From IMG/VR virus record IMGVR_UViG_3300044972_002084, positions 1 to 21,319 of that record: 21,319 bases of DNA; one strand, 5' to 3'. Within the stretch, counting starts at the first letter, position 1. Each line of letters begins with the position of its first letter. Source of the stretch: a virus. Both the position numbers and the translations under genes were made by a program. Shown here piece by piece: positions 1 to 5,577 of this stretch. A model generated the notes under the pieces. The model worked only from the letters and a program-made list of their open reading frames with translations, was not told the origin of the DNA and searched no databases.

Positions 1-161
1 TCAATGAGTATCTAAATAGTCATCTAATGGATGATGATAATGGAACGATGAGAACTTTATTAGTTATAGGCAAATCTTTTAAAAATAACCCAATAGTTAA
101 AGATAACCTTGAATTTTTAGCAAATAAACTACGAACTAAACTTAATGTAGATTTTATATGA
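1..161 (+). CDS. C-terminal end of an unknown protein (5' end outside window)
   Basis: An open frame runs in from the left edge (first complete codon at base 3) and ends at a TGA at 159-161. The visible residues end in a Lys/Asn-rich segment, NKLRTKLNVDFI. The TGA overlaps the ATG of the thymidylate synthase gene in an ATGA arrangement, so the two genes are probably co-transcribed and translationally coupled. About 52 residues are visible and I do not recognise the family. Its function cannot be given; the coupling suggests the same operon as nucleotide metabolism. Confidence 0.6.
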   Translation, partial: NEYLNSHLMDDDNGTMRTLLVIGKSFKNNPIVKDNLEFLANKLRTKLNVDFI

Positions 162-1417
162 ACCATCTAGATAAACAATACCAAGAATTACTTCAGAACA
201 TCCTAGATAATGGGGTAACAAAAATGGATCGTACTGGGACCGGGACCGTTAGTGTTTTTGGTCGTCAGATAAGACATAAAATGAGTGAGGGATTTCCATT
301 AATTACAACTAAAAAAGTATATTGGAAAGGCATTGTAACTGAATTGTTATGGTTCTTACGTGGTGATACCAACATCAAATACCTTGTGGATAATGATTGC
401 CATATTTGGGATGGTGATGCTTATAAGAACTATTTGAATGTGGTAATGTATGAAAAACCTGATTATCTCCACGAAAAATATGGACATTTAATTTTAAGTG
501 TGAAAAGAGAAGGTGATAATTATATTCCTTACACCCAAGAAGAATTTATCAACAAAATCAAAACAGATGATAAGTTTGCTAAGGTGTGGGCGGATTTAGG
601 TCCAATTTATGGTAAACAATGGAGAAGTTGGGACTCTTATAATTTTGTTGATGATGAAGTTCATACAATTAAAATAGACCAAATCGCAAACTCAATCCAC
701 TTACTTAAAACAGACCCAGATTCAAGACGTAATAGGGTTAATTCTTGGAATGTTGGTGAATTGGACCAAATGACACTTCCACCTTGTCATACAGATTTTC
801 AATTTTATACAAGAGAGTTGAGTTTGGAAGAACGTTGTACCTTAGCAAACTTTGCACCATTTGACGATAGATTTCCAGATGGAGATGGTTTTAAATGGGA
901 CGAACATACAATCAATATAGCTGAAGATTGGTTGAGACAACACCATACAAATCTACCAACTAGAGCAATCTCCCTAATGTGGAATCAACGTTCAGTAGAT
1001 ACATTCTTAGGTTTACCATTCAATATCGCTTCTTATGGTTTACTACTTGAAATCATTGCAAAAGAAGTTAATATGGTTCCTGATGAATTGATTGGTAATT
1101 TAGGAGATACGCATTTGTATTTGAATCATATTGAACAAGCGAAGGAACAGATTGGTAGAGAACTTACTAAAGAAGAAAGAAAAAAACTATACGAGAATGA
1201 ATTTACGCCAAATATGGAAGTAAAAAATGACGAATGGTTAGACTCTAAATTAACTACTAGAGAAATACCAAAACGAACAAGAGAACCATACCCATTACCA
1301 AAATTAGACATTCACCCTGGTATGTTAGACTATGAATTAGATAAATTAGAGATTGATATGTTTAAAATATTAGATTACCAATCACACCCACATATTAAAG
1401 CACCTCTATCAAATTAA
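158..1417 (+). CDS. thyA: Thymidylate synthase (ThyA type), enlarged
   Basis: Makes dTMP from dUMP using methylene-tetrahydrofolate, in the cytoplasm, to supply thymine nucleotides for phage DNA. The family landmarks are clear: DRTGTGT near residues 24-30, the phosphate-binding DSRRNRV near 188-194, the catalytic cysteine C210 in LPPCH, the RSVDTFLGLPFNIASY segment near 278-293 and a C-terminal HPHIKAP. At 419 aa it is much longer than the usual ~264 aa. The extra length lies in insertions at about 94-143, 219-270 and 335-370, and the catalytic residues are not interrupted. The start ATG overlaps the stop of the upstream gene. A small unknown gene follows after 4 nt. The reading frame is intact, so there is no td-like intron in the coding sequence. 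Function is confident; the role of the insertions is unknown. Confidence 0.96.
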   Translation: MNHLDKQYQELLQNILDNGVTKMDRTGTGTVSVFGRQIRHKMSEGFPLITTKKVYWKGIVTELLWFLRGDTNIKYLVDNDCHIWDGDAYKNYLNVVMYEKPDYLHEKYGHLILSVKREGDNYIPYTQEEFINKIKTDDKFAKVWADLGPIYGKQWRSWDSYNFVDDEVHTIKIDQIANSIHLLKTDPDSRRNRVNSWNVGELDQMTLPPCHTDFQFYTRELSLEERCTLANFAPFDDRFPDGDGFKWDEHTINIAEDWLRQHHTNLPTRAISLMWNQRSVDTFLGLPFNIASYGLLLEIIAKEVNMVPDELIGNLGDTHLYLNHIEQAKEQIGRELTKEERKKLYENEFTPNMEVKNDEWLDSKLTTREIPKRTREPYPLPKLDIHPGMLDYELDKLEIDMFKILDYQSHPHIKAPLSN

Positions 1418-1421
1418 TTAC

Positions 1422-1700
1422 ATGAAAAAAGAAGATCAAAAAATAGTAGGATATATCATTTATGAGATATCCGTCGTTTCTTATGAATTTCGTGGAGAAA
1501 AGGGAACGACTGTCTTTTCCCCAGAGGTGAGTTGGAAAAAAAAGGTATATACTACTATCACAGCTGCGGAAGAGGCTCTGACTCACATTGAGCAGCACGA
1601 CTGGCGTAACGGAGTAATAGTTCCATTATACGCAAATCTAGAAGACTTGGATAAGGTCTCTAAAAAGTTTAAAGAAATCAAGAAAGAAAACAATAATTAA
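1422..1700 (+). CDS. Hypothetical protein, 92 aa
   Basis: Unrecognised small soluble protein, charged (Lys/Glu-rich at both ends), with no membrane segment or signal peptide. It starts with ATG 4 nt after thyA and stops 3 nt before the next gene, so it sits in the same tight plus-strand operon. A small mixed alpha/beta fold is plausible (beta-like VVSYEFRGEKGTTVF followed by a helical TAAEEALTHIEQ), but this is only impression. Likely a phage accessory protein of unknown function. Confidence 0.7.
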   Translation: MKKEDQKIVGYIIYEISVVSYEFRGEKGTTVFSPEVSWKKKVYTTITAAEEALTHIEQHDWRNGVIVPLYANLEDLDKVSKKFKEIKKENNN

Positions 1701-1703
1701 ATC

Positions 1704-2480
1704 ATGAAAGAAAGTTTAACACTGGCCCAAGCTCAGGAGAAATACGGAAAGACTGAAGGGGCACCGTTTCAAAGGCTGCACAAGATCTTTGACGTAGCAA
1801 TAAACGGAAAACTATATCCAGTATATTCTATCCCTGGATACGAGCATGAACTTGGAAAATCTAATGGATGCCCAGATACCTGGTGGCTAGATTGGTCGGA
1901 CTACGAAGCTCATTCCGATGAGGATGGAGATATTCACGAGACGTTCATTAGAGAGCTAATTCCCTATATAGATATAGGAGCTCATAGAATATGCTGGGAA
2001 ATCAGATATCGTCAATACAATACCATGAAATATAAATGGGATGAGTGGGATATGAGAAATGGAGGGAAATGCGAGATGTATGCAAACGGAAAATTAGTAT
2101 ACTCATTTTACTCTAGAGAAATAGGATATGCTCTTTCCAGAGCTCAATCTTTGGAGACAATTCTAATAGAGCACCCGTTTGATTTCTTAAACCAAGAAAA
2201 GGAAAACGGTCGAAAGATCTGGTATTATGGTCTACCTGCAACTATTAGACTTGGTTCAGAGCCAGGAGAAATTGGTATAGTTCCTGATTACTCTTACCTG
2301 ACCAAAGAGGAATGGTGGAAAGAGCTAAAGAGGAAGAAAACAAAACTAACACCAAAGGATGGAGTAAAATCAGATGACGATCAATTGGATCAAGAATATT
2401 TTGACCAAGATCAACGCTCTACTTGGATCAATCACGGAGATGCTCTTTGGGACGGAATGATCGGATGGTTTAGAGATTAA
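1704..2480 (+). CDS. Hypothetical protein, 258 aa
   Basis: Unrecognised soluble protein. It is unusually rich in Trp, Tyr and acidic residues, for example TWWLDWSDYEAHSDEDGD near residues 59-76, WEIRYRQY near 108-115 and WDEWDMRNGG near 121-130. There is no membrane segment. The C-terminal part is charged (KRKKTKLTPKDG, then an Asp-rich DDDQLDQEYFDQDQ) and ends in a Trp-containing tail. It lies 3 nt after the 92-aa gene and 15 nt before the next, so it is co-transcribed. No catalytic motif that I can name is visible, and I do not assign a function. Confidence 0.75.
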   Translation: MKESLTLAQAQEKYGKTEGAPFQRLHKIFDVAINGKLYPVYSIPGYEHELGKSNGCPDTWWLDWSDYEAHSDEDGDIHETFIRELIPYIDIGAHRICWEIRYRQYNTMKYKWDEWDMRNGGKCEMYANGKLVYSFYSREIGYALSRAQSLETILIEHPFDFLNQEKENGRKIWYYGLPATIRLGSEPGEIGIVPDYSYLTKEEWWKELKRKKTKLTPKDGVKSDDDQLDQEYFDQDQRSTWINHGDALWDGMIGWFRD

Positions 2481-2495
2481 TTAAAAATAAAAGAA

Positions 2496-2771
2496 ATGAA
2501 TTACACAAACTCAAACGATCCTGATTATCAGGACCAACCAGAAGACTGGTTAAATTCTTCCCTAATCTTTGCCAGAACCTTGAGTCTCATCTTAAGGGAA
2601 AGAGAAGGAGTCGTTGTCAACATAGTGGGAGACGCAAAATTTCAAATGGACGATTCAATCAAGAAAGTCATCGTCTTTCGTCGAGATGGCCAGATGGTGG
2701 TGACTGAATGTGACGAAGACTTAGAGGAGGGTCAATTCGTAATGGTACATGACGAAATAAATCCAAACTAG
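2496..2771 (+). CDS. Hypothetical protein, 91 aa
   Basis: Unrecognised acidic protein. The N-terminus (NSNDPDYQDQPEDWL) is polar and probably disordered. It is followed by a predicted helix (LIFARTLSLILREREG) and beta-like segments (VVVNIVGDAKFQM, KVIVFRRDGQMVV). The start ATG follows an A-rich leader without a Shine-Dalgarno sequence, as for most genes here. It ends 1 nt before the next ATG. Accessory phage gene of unknown function. Confidence 0.7.
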   Translation: MNYTNSNDPDYQDQPEDWLNSSLIFARTLSLILREREGVVVNIVGDAKFQMDDSIKKVIVFRRDGQMVVTECDEDLEEGQFVMVHDEINPN

Positions 2772-2772
2772 A

Positions 2773-2961
2773 ATGACTAAGATAATTATAGGATTTGTTG
2801 ATACTGATCCTGATACTGGAGAAGAGTACACATTCGTTAGGCTCTGTGAGTGTGATGGAGAATGGGCAGCCAATTGGATCGTTGCCACACTAAAGAGAGA
2901 CTTGGCCGAACATTCAGATGAACCAAACCGAGAAATAAAGATAAGATATGAAAATACTTAG
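2773..2961 (+). CDS. Hypothetical protein, 62 aa
   Basis: Very small acidic protein (TKIIIGFVDTDPDTGEEYTF at the start). It begins 1 nt after the previous stop, and its last 14 nt overlap the start of the next gene, as expected in a compact phage operon. No family recognised. Confidence 0.6.
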   Translation: MTKIIIGFVDTDPDTGEEYTFVRLCECDGEWAANWIVATLKRDLAEHSDEPNREIKIRYENT

Positions 2962-3214
2962 ACCAGAAGTAGAAGCCTGTATTGTAAATGGAGGCGGAAT
3001 GCAAGACATGTTTGATAACGTAATAAAAGTCCTATTTAATATCACAGATGACGAATATGATTTTATTGCAGAAAATGCTAATGACGATGAGATTACAGTT
3101 TTTTTGACTGCCCTTGGCAACATAGAGAACGGTTCAAGTTTTACGGAAAGGCGTAGGGCTCTTGAGCTTAGGAATAGGCTACTTGATCGACTAACCCAGG
3201 AGAAAAATTCATAA
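2948..3214 (+). CDS. Hypothetical protein, 88 aa
   Basis: Unrecognised protein, mostly helical by composition, with an acidic middle (ITDDEYDFIAENANDDE) and a basic C-terminus (ERRRALELRNRLLDRLTQEK). It overlaps the upstream gene by 14 nt. A longer antisense frame covers this region but has the composition of a shadow. No function assigned. Confidence 0.65.
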   Translation: MKILRPEVEACIVNGGGMQDMFDNVIKVLFNITDDEYDFIAENANDDEITVFLTALGNIENGSSFTERRRALELRNRLLDRLTQEKNS

Positions 3215-3219
3215 TTATC

Positions 3220-3495
3220 GTGAAAGAGATAGAATCTAAAATAGAACATATGACCTCTACCTATTCTACGATTGAAGATGCAATCCATGCACAGTCGGAG
3301 AAAGTCGAGCTTCTCATCTCAATACATAGAACCTATAACTCTACTGAATTTACCCTAGAGAGGTCGATATTCATTGAGAGACAGGCTCTGATTGAGTTAA
3401 AGAAGATAAAGGAAATTAATCCTAATACTGATACAGTATCGACTAGGGTTACATGGCATACTTGGATTAGAAAAAAATTTAGATTTTTGTTTTAA
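3220..3495 (+). CDS. Hypothetical protein, 91 aa, GTG start
   Basis: Unrecognised helical, charged protein with a basic, aromatic C-terminus (WIRKKFRFLF). The start chosen is GTG, 5 nt after the previous stop; an internal ATG at residue 10 is the alternative. It is the last gene of the block that starts at thyA. The tRNA array leader follows immediately. No family recognised. Confidence 0.6.
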   Translation: MKEIESKIEHMTSTYSTIEDAIHAQSEKVELLISIHRTYNSTEFTLERSIFIERQALIELKKIKEINPNTDTVSTRVTWHTWIRKKFRFLF

Positions 3496-3532
3496 TAGTG
3501 ATTTTTAATTAGTATTATAACAATATACAACA

Positions 3533-3547
3533 GTTCTTTGAAATATT
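3533..3547 (+). promoter_or_regulatory. boxA-like leader sequence upstream of the tRNA array
   Basis: GTTCTTTGAAATATT follows an AT-rich stretch (ATTATAACAATAT at 3514-3526) and lies about 140 nt before the first tRNA. It resembles boxA antitermination elements (E. coli TGCTCTTTAACA) and, from memory, the GTTCTTTGACATATTG-like leader before Bacteroidota rRNA genes. In that role it would let NusB/NusE-type complexes keep polymerase moving through a highly structured non-coding transcript. The match is by eye only. Confidence 0.4.
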
Positions 3548-3570
3548 AAAATACTAAAACATGTGTTGTT

Positions 3571-3584
3571 CCCTTGAGAAAGGA
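3571..3584 (+). repeat. GNRA-type hairpin, copy 1 (CCCTTGAGAAAGGA)
   Basis: CCTT and AAGG pair around a GAGA tetraloop of the GNRA class. The same 14-mer recurs at 4432-4445. In both places it directly follows a GTGTT-type arm that has a complementary partner downstream. Confidence 0.5.
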
Positions 3585-3687
3585 AGACTAGCTATAAACA
3601 CATAGAAACAAGTTAAAGAGTATAGATACTTAATCCTTAAGTTTATATGCTGGTTTACTACAACACAGAGATTCTCAACCTCAACAT

Positions 3688-3773
3688 AGTCAGGTAGCTC
3701 AGAGGTCAGAGCATGATATGCTGTAACCAATCAGGATTTTCAGAGGTCACAGGTTCGAATCCTGTCCTGACTA
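3688..3773 (+). tRNA. tRNA-Tyr (GTA), probable
   Basis: Acceptor AGTCAGG pairs with CCTGACT. The D-stem is GCTC/GAGC. The T-arm is ACAGG-TTCGAAT-CCTGT, and the discriminator is A. The candidate anticodon loop CTGTAAC (3721-3727) gives GTA at 3723-3725. Its stem is TGAT plus TG against CA plus ATCA with one bulged A (3718), which is not canonical. A long variable region (class II, as expected for bacterial tRNA-Tyr) separates it from the T-stem. CCA is not encoded. The fold is good at both ends and irregular in the anticodon stem. Confidence 0.65.
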
Positions 3774-3931
3774 CGATGAACAACACGGTGGCTTCGTGTT
3801 AAAATGATGGATAACGTGCCAGTGATAACCAATGGGATTGTTTTTAACAATGTACGTGTCACAAAAAGAGTCCCCATTAGGAAGGAAAGTTCTCGCAAAC
3901 CTACTTAGGCTTTGTAAAGTAAAGTCAACAT

Positions 3932-4048
3932 GGTCAGGTGGCGCGATGGTATGACGCTCCATTTAATTGAATGGACTCCTTAAGGAATAGAATGAACTCG
4001 AGATAGTTTTATTCTGGAGGTTCTCAGGTTCGAATCCTGTCCTGACTA
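3932..4048 (+). tRNA. tRNA-like gene, leucine-type body with a giant variable-region hairpin
   Basis: Acceptor GGTCAGG pairs with CCTGACT (one G-T pair). The D-arm GCG...CGC matches leucine tRNAs, and the T-arm is TCAGG-TTCGAAT-CCTGT with a T-T mismatch at its base. An anticodon-like hairpin TCCATT/AATGGA (3958-3975) has a 6-nt loop, or 8 nt if shortened to five pairs, so the anticodon is uncertain; TAA is possible. Before the T-arm, a 44-nt block (3976-4019) folds into an extended hairpin: CTCC/GGAG, AGAAT/ATTCT and AACT/AGTT. Total length is 117 nt, about 30 nt more than normal. It could be an insert-bearing tRNA, a tRNA-like RNA or a pseudogene. Confidence 0.5.
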
Positions 4049-4129
4049 CAAAATCCTGCTTATTGACTGATGAGTGAAAGACCTCAAAATTACAATAAGG
4101 TGGTTGACAGCTGGAAAGACAGCAAATAT

Positions 4130-4282
4130 GGCTCTATAGCAAGCTCAGGTAGCTCCTGGACGCTGCGAGTGGGTGAATGAGGGTAATTTGTTAGTAACTC
4201 TCCTTAATACTAGGATCGGAGTATCAAAGTTGAAGCATATTACAAGTAATTCACAAGGTGGGTTCGATTCCTACTAGAGCTA
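4130..4282 (+). tRNA. tRNA-like gene with large inserts, isotype unknown
   Basis: The T-arm GTGGG-TTCGATT-CCTAC and the acceptor 3' strand TAGAGCT plus A are clear. The best 5' acceptor strand is GGCTCTA at 4130-4136 (seven pairs), which implies 13 extra nt before the D-arm TAGCTC...GAGT. A nearer alternative is AGCTCAG at 4142, with a mismatch. The likely anticodon stem TGAAT (4174-4178) / ATTCA (4249-4253) encloses about 70 nt and leaves a normal 4-nt variable loop. The insert contains its own hairpins (ATACT/AGTAT, GTAAT/ATTAC). The anticodon cannot be read until any insert boundaries are known. Confidence 0.45.
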
Positions 4283-4285
4283 CTA

Positions 4286-4418
4286 TCATAAACACGCGGA
4301 AAAGGTAGAAGGGTAATTCCTACGTGATAAAATAGTATAGGCGATCTTAGATTTCCTCGAATCTAGTTAGATTGGTAATGGCTAGACGCGGGTACCACCA
4401 ATGGCCTCGGTTTATGAT
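4286..4418 (+). repeat. Long-range inverted repeat enclosing a structured spacer
   Basis: ATCATAAAC at 4286-4294 is perfectly complementary to GTTTATGAT at 4410-4418. The enclosed ~115 nt hold further pairings, such as TAGATT/AATCTA around 4350 and ATTGGT/ACCAAT around 4371-4402. No T-arm is present, so I do not call a tRNA. It is probably a structured spacer of the array transcript or an uncharacterised small RNA. Confidence 0.35.
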
Positions 4419-4431
4419 TTTATTGTGTTCT

Positions 4432-4445
4432 CCCTTGAGAAAGGA
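4432..4445 (+). repeat. GNRA-type hairpin, copy 2 (CCCTTGAGAAAGGA)
   Basis: Identical to the 14-mer at 3571-3584 and again a CCTT-GAGA-AAGG hairpin. It follows GTGTTC (4425-4430), whose complement GAACAC lies at 4494-4499. A further small hairpin, GAGGG/CCCTC (4501-4517), precedes the next tRNA. Confidence 0.5.
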
Positions 4446-4521
4446 TAAAGAATGTACTAAGCTGATTGCAGTAATGCATGTAATACCTGTACGGAACACA
4501 GAGGGAGTCTCACCCTCAACT

Positions 4522-4603
4522 GCGCGAGTGGTGGAATTGGTAGTCATGCTAGATTTAGGATCTAGTGCCGTAAGGCGTGTGGGTTCGAGTCCCACCTTGC
4601 GTA
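4522..4603 (+). tRNA. tRNA-Leu (TAG)
   Basis: The one fully canonical tRNA of the array. Acceptor is GCGCGAG/CTTGCGT, D-stem GTG/CAT, and anticodon stem CTAGA/TCTAG with loop TTTAGGA, which gives anticodon TAG at 4556-4558. A class II variable arm has a GCC/GGC stem, and the T-arm is GTGGG-TTCGAGT-CCCAC with discriminator A. It reads CUA/CUG leucine codons. CCA is not encoded, as usual in Bacteroidota. Confidence 0.93.
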
Positions 4604-4640
4604 CAGGCAGAAGCTCAACTGAAGAAAAAATAGAGCTGAT

Positions 4641-4759
4641 AGTCAAGTGGCGGAATGGTAGACGCGCCTATCCCTTGTTTAGGGGTGAAGTCAATAGGTT
4701 AATGTGGTATCCAAAGACTCTTGTCACATACTTTACAGGTTCGAGTCCTGTCTTGATTA
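4641..4759 (+). tRNA. tRNA-like gene, leucine-type body with anticodon-loop and variable-region inserts
   Basis: Acceptor AGTCAAG/CTTGATT and D-arm GCG-GAATGGTAGA-CGC are typical of leucine tRNAs, with T-arm ACAGG-TTCGAGT-CCTGT and discriminator A. The stem CCTAT (4667-4671) / ATAGG (4694-4698) is perfect but encloses 22 nt instead of 7, including a CCCT/AGGG mini-hairpin. The variable region holds an ATGTG/CACAT stem (4702-4706, 4725-4729). Length is 119 nt. A competing fold, ATCCC-TTGTTTA-GGGGT, gives a 7-nt loop but is displaced from the D-arm. The anticodon is unresolved. Confidence 0.55.
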
Positions 4760-4760
4760 C

Positions 4761-4777
4761 GATGTTGGGTAGCTCCC
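4761..4777 (+). repeat. Direct repeat GATGTYGGGTAGCTCCC, copy 1
   Basis: Found again at 4883-4899 with one difference in 17 (T to C). It forms a small hairpin, TTGGG-TAGCT-CCCAA. The TAGCTC core looks like the start of a D-arm, so the repeats may be fragments of tRNA duplications. Confidence 0.5.
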
Positions 4778-4836
4778 AAATGAACTTAGGGCGGTATCGG
4801 GCTAGCCTAAGAGAGATTGAAAAAAAGCCCGTACAT

Positions 4837-4929
4837 AGTCAGGTTTGGTACAAGGTCGGTTCGAGTCCGATGGAAGGTCGTGGATGTCGGGTAGCTCCCT
4901 GTATCAAGGTTCGATTCCTTGACTGACTA
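4837..4929 (+). tRNA. Composite tRNA-like gene with a nested second T-arm
   Basis: Acceptor AGTCAGG (4837-4843) pairs with ACTGACT (4922-4928) at six of seven positions. The terminal T-arm is CAAGG-TTCGATT-CCTTG, followed by discriminator A. Inside lies a complete second T-arm, GTCGG-TTCGAGT-CCGAT (4855-4871), and the second copy of the GATGTYGGGTAGCTCCC repeat. No canonical anticodon arm is seen. It may be a recombinant of two tRNAs, a permuted arrangement or a pseudogene. Confidence 0.4.
4883..4899 (+). repeat. Direct repeat GATGTYGGGTAGCTCCC, copy 2
   Basis: Second copy of the 17-mer at 4761-4777, differing at one base. It lies inside the composite tRNA-like gene, directly upstream of its final T-arm. 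Confidence 0.5.
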
Positions 4930-4989
4930 CGCAAAAAACACGGATGGAGTTTCCCTACCTCGAAAGAGATGGGTTTTAGAAGTTCGGCT

Positions 4990-5129
4990 AGTCAGGTGAC
5001 GGAATTGTCATGGTGCTGGGATAAAAACTGGCAGCAGACATCGGTAGACGTAAAGAATGGGTGGATAGCGTGCCATTGGGGAAGAACCAAGAAAGTTACG
5101 CGTTGCAGGTTCGAGCCCTGCCCTGACTA
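4990..5129 (+). tRNA. tRNA-like gene, leucine-type D-arm split by a 36-nt insert
   Basis: Acceptor AGTCAGG/CCTGACT and T-arm GCAGG-TTCGAGC-CCTGC are perfect. Removing 5008-5043 restores an exact leucine-type D-arm, ACG-GAATTGGTAGA-CGT. The removed piece forms its own TGCTG/CAGCA hairpin. The anticodon-to-variable part (5052-5104) is also about 20 nt too long. Candidate stems there are AATGG/CCATT (5056-5077) and CGTAA/TTACG. Total 140 nt. The anticodon is unresolved. Confidence 0.5.
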
Positions 5130-5224
5130 CACCGTTTACTTGATTCCTGGTAGTAGAGTAAAGACCATTGGAGAATTCGGGATGTCTCGCGAATGGTGGT
5201 GTAAGGTAAGAGGAACTTACAACG

Positions 5225-5289
5225 GTGGAGTACCGGAAACAAAAGAAACGAAGCGCATGGGTGATCATGCGTTGAGCTCAAATCTCCAC
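5225..5289 (+). repeat. Nested hairpin just upstream of the last tRNA-like gene
   Basis: GGTGGAG (5225-5231) pairs perfectly with CTCCACC (5283-5289), and inside it CGCATG pairs with CATGCG (5254-5271 region). Another hairpin, TGTAAG/CTTACA, lies just before at about 5199-5220. The element ends 6 nt before the next tRNA-like gene and could guide precursor processing. Confidence 0.45.
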
Positions 5290-5295
5290 CATAAT

Positions 5296-5364
5296 AGTCA
5301 GGTGGCGTGTTGGCATACGCACCGATCGTAAGGGAGATATCAGGTTCGATTCCTGTCCTGACTA
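5296..5364 (+). tRNA. Short tRNA-like gene with reduced anticodon arm
   Basis: Acceptor AGTCAGG/CCTGACT, a four-pair D-stem GCGT-GTTGGCAT-ACGC and T-arm TCAGG-TTCGATT-CCTGT are clear, and the discriminator is A. Only 19 nt (5321-5339) separate the D-stem from the T-stem, where a class I tRNA needs 22-23, and they do not form a five-pair anticodon stem. Length is 69 nt. No isotype can be given. It is the last member of the array. Confidence 0.45.
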
Positions 5365-5382
5365 CTAACAAATAAAAAAAGA

Positions 5383-5577
5383 ATGAAGTATTTTAAATTA
5401 TTCTTGATGTGTCTTGGATTTATCGTAATCACATCAATGTTTGGCGAATGGATCGTCAGTCGAGAAGTTAATGGGTTCCTCCAGCTTTTAAGTTTCGTTG
5501 GGGTGTGTGGAATCTTTATTTATATAGTAAACGAAACAATAAGTATTTTATTTAAAAACAAAAAACAAAATGATTAG
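5383..5577 (+). CDS. Small two-span membrane protein, 64 aa
   Basis: Two hydrophobic segments (about residues 5-25 and 32-57) followed by a short basic tail (KNKKQND) predict a small inner-membrane protein with two spans. The ATG follows an A-rich leader (AAATAAAAAAAGA) just after the tRNA array. Its last 8 nt overlap the start of the SPFH gene, so the two products are probably made together and may act together at the membrane. No family is recognised. A holin-like protein cannot be excluded on topology, but the lysis genes are elsewhere. Confidence 0.7.
   Translation: MKYFKLFLMCLGFIVITSMFGEWIVSREVNGFLQLLSFVGVCGIFIYIVNETISILFKNKKQND

Larger units (their letters stand above)
3562..3786 (+). 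repeat. Long-range inverted repeat flanking the first tRNA
   Basis: GTGTTGTTC at 3562-3570 is perfectly complementary to GAACAACAC at 3778-3786. The pair encloses tRNA-Tyr, like the processing stems around rRNA and tRNA precursors that RNase III cuts. The 3' arm can alternatively form a local hairpin, AACACG (3782-3787) with CGTGTT (3795-3800). Confidence 0.5.

Noticed and set aside
158-1417. Group I intron in thyA, as in T4 td
   Set aside because: The reading frame is continuous and all landmarks are in frame, so the extra length is protein insertion.
2914-3288. 124-aa minus-strand open frame
   Set aside because: It is antisense to two genes that fit the plus-strand operon and has Ser/Phe-rich shadow composition.
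4855-4871. Independent tRNA ending at this T-arm
   Set aside because: No acceptor 5' strand complementary to the following GGAAGGT was found upstream, so only a nested T-arm is reported.
4372-5331. Long plus- and minus-strand open frames inside the tRNA region
   Set aside because: They run through tRNA genes with clear acceptor and T-arm pairing and have atypical Cys/Trp/Arg-rich composition; they are chance frames.
3496-5382. CRISPR array
   Set aside because: The recurring GGTTCGAATCC-type segments are tRNA T-arms at irregular spacing, without uniform repeats or spacers.
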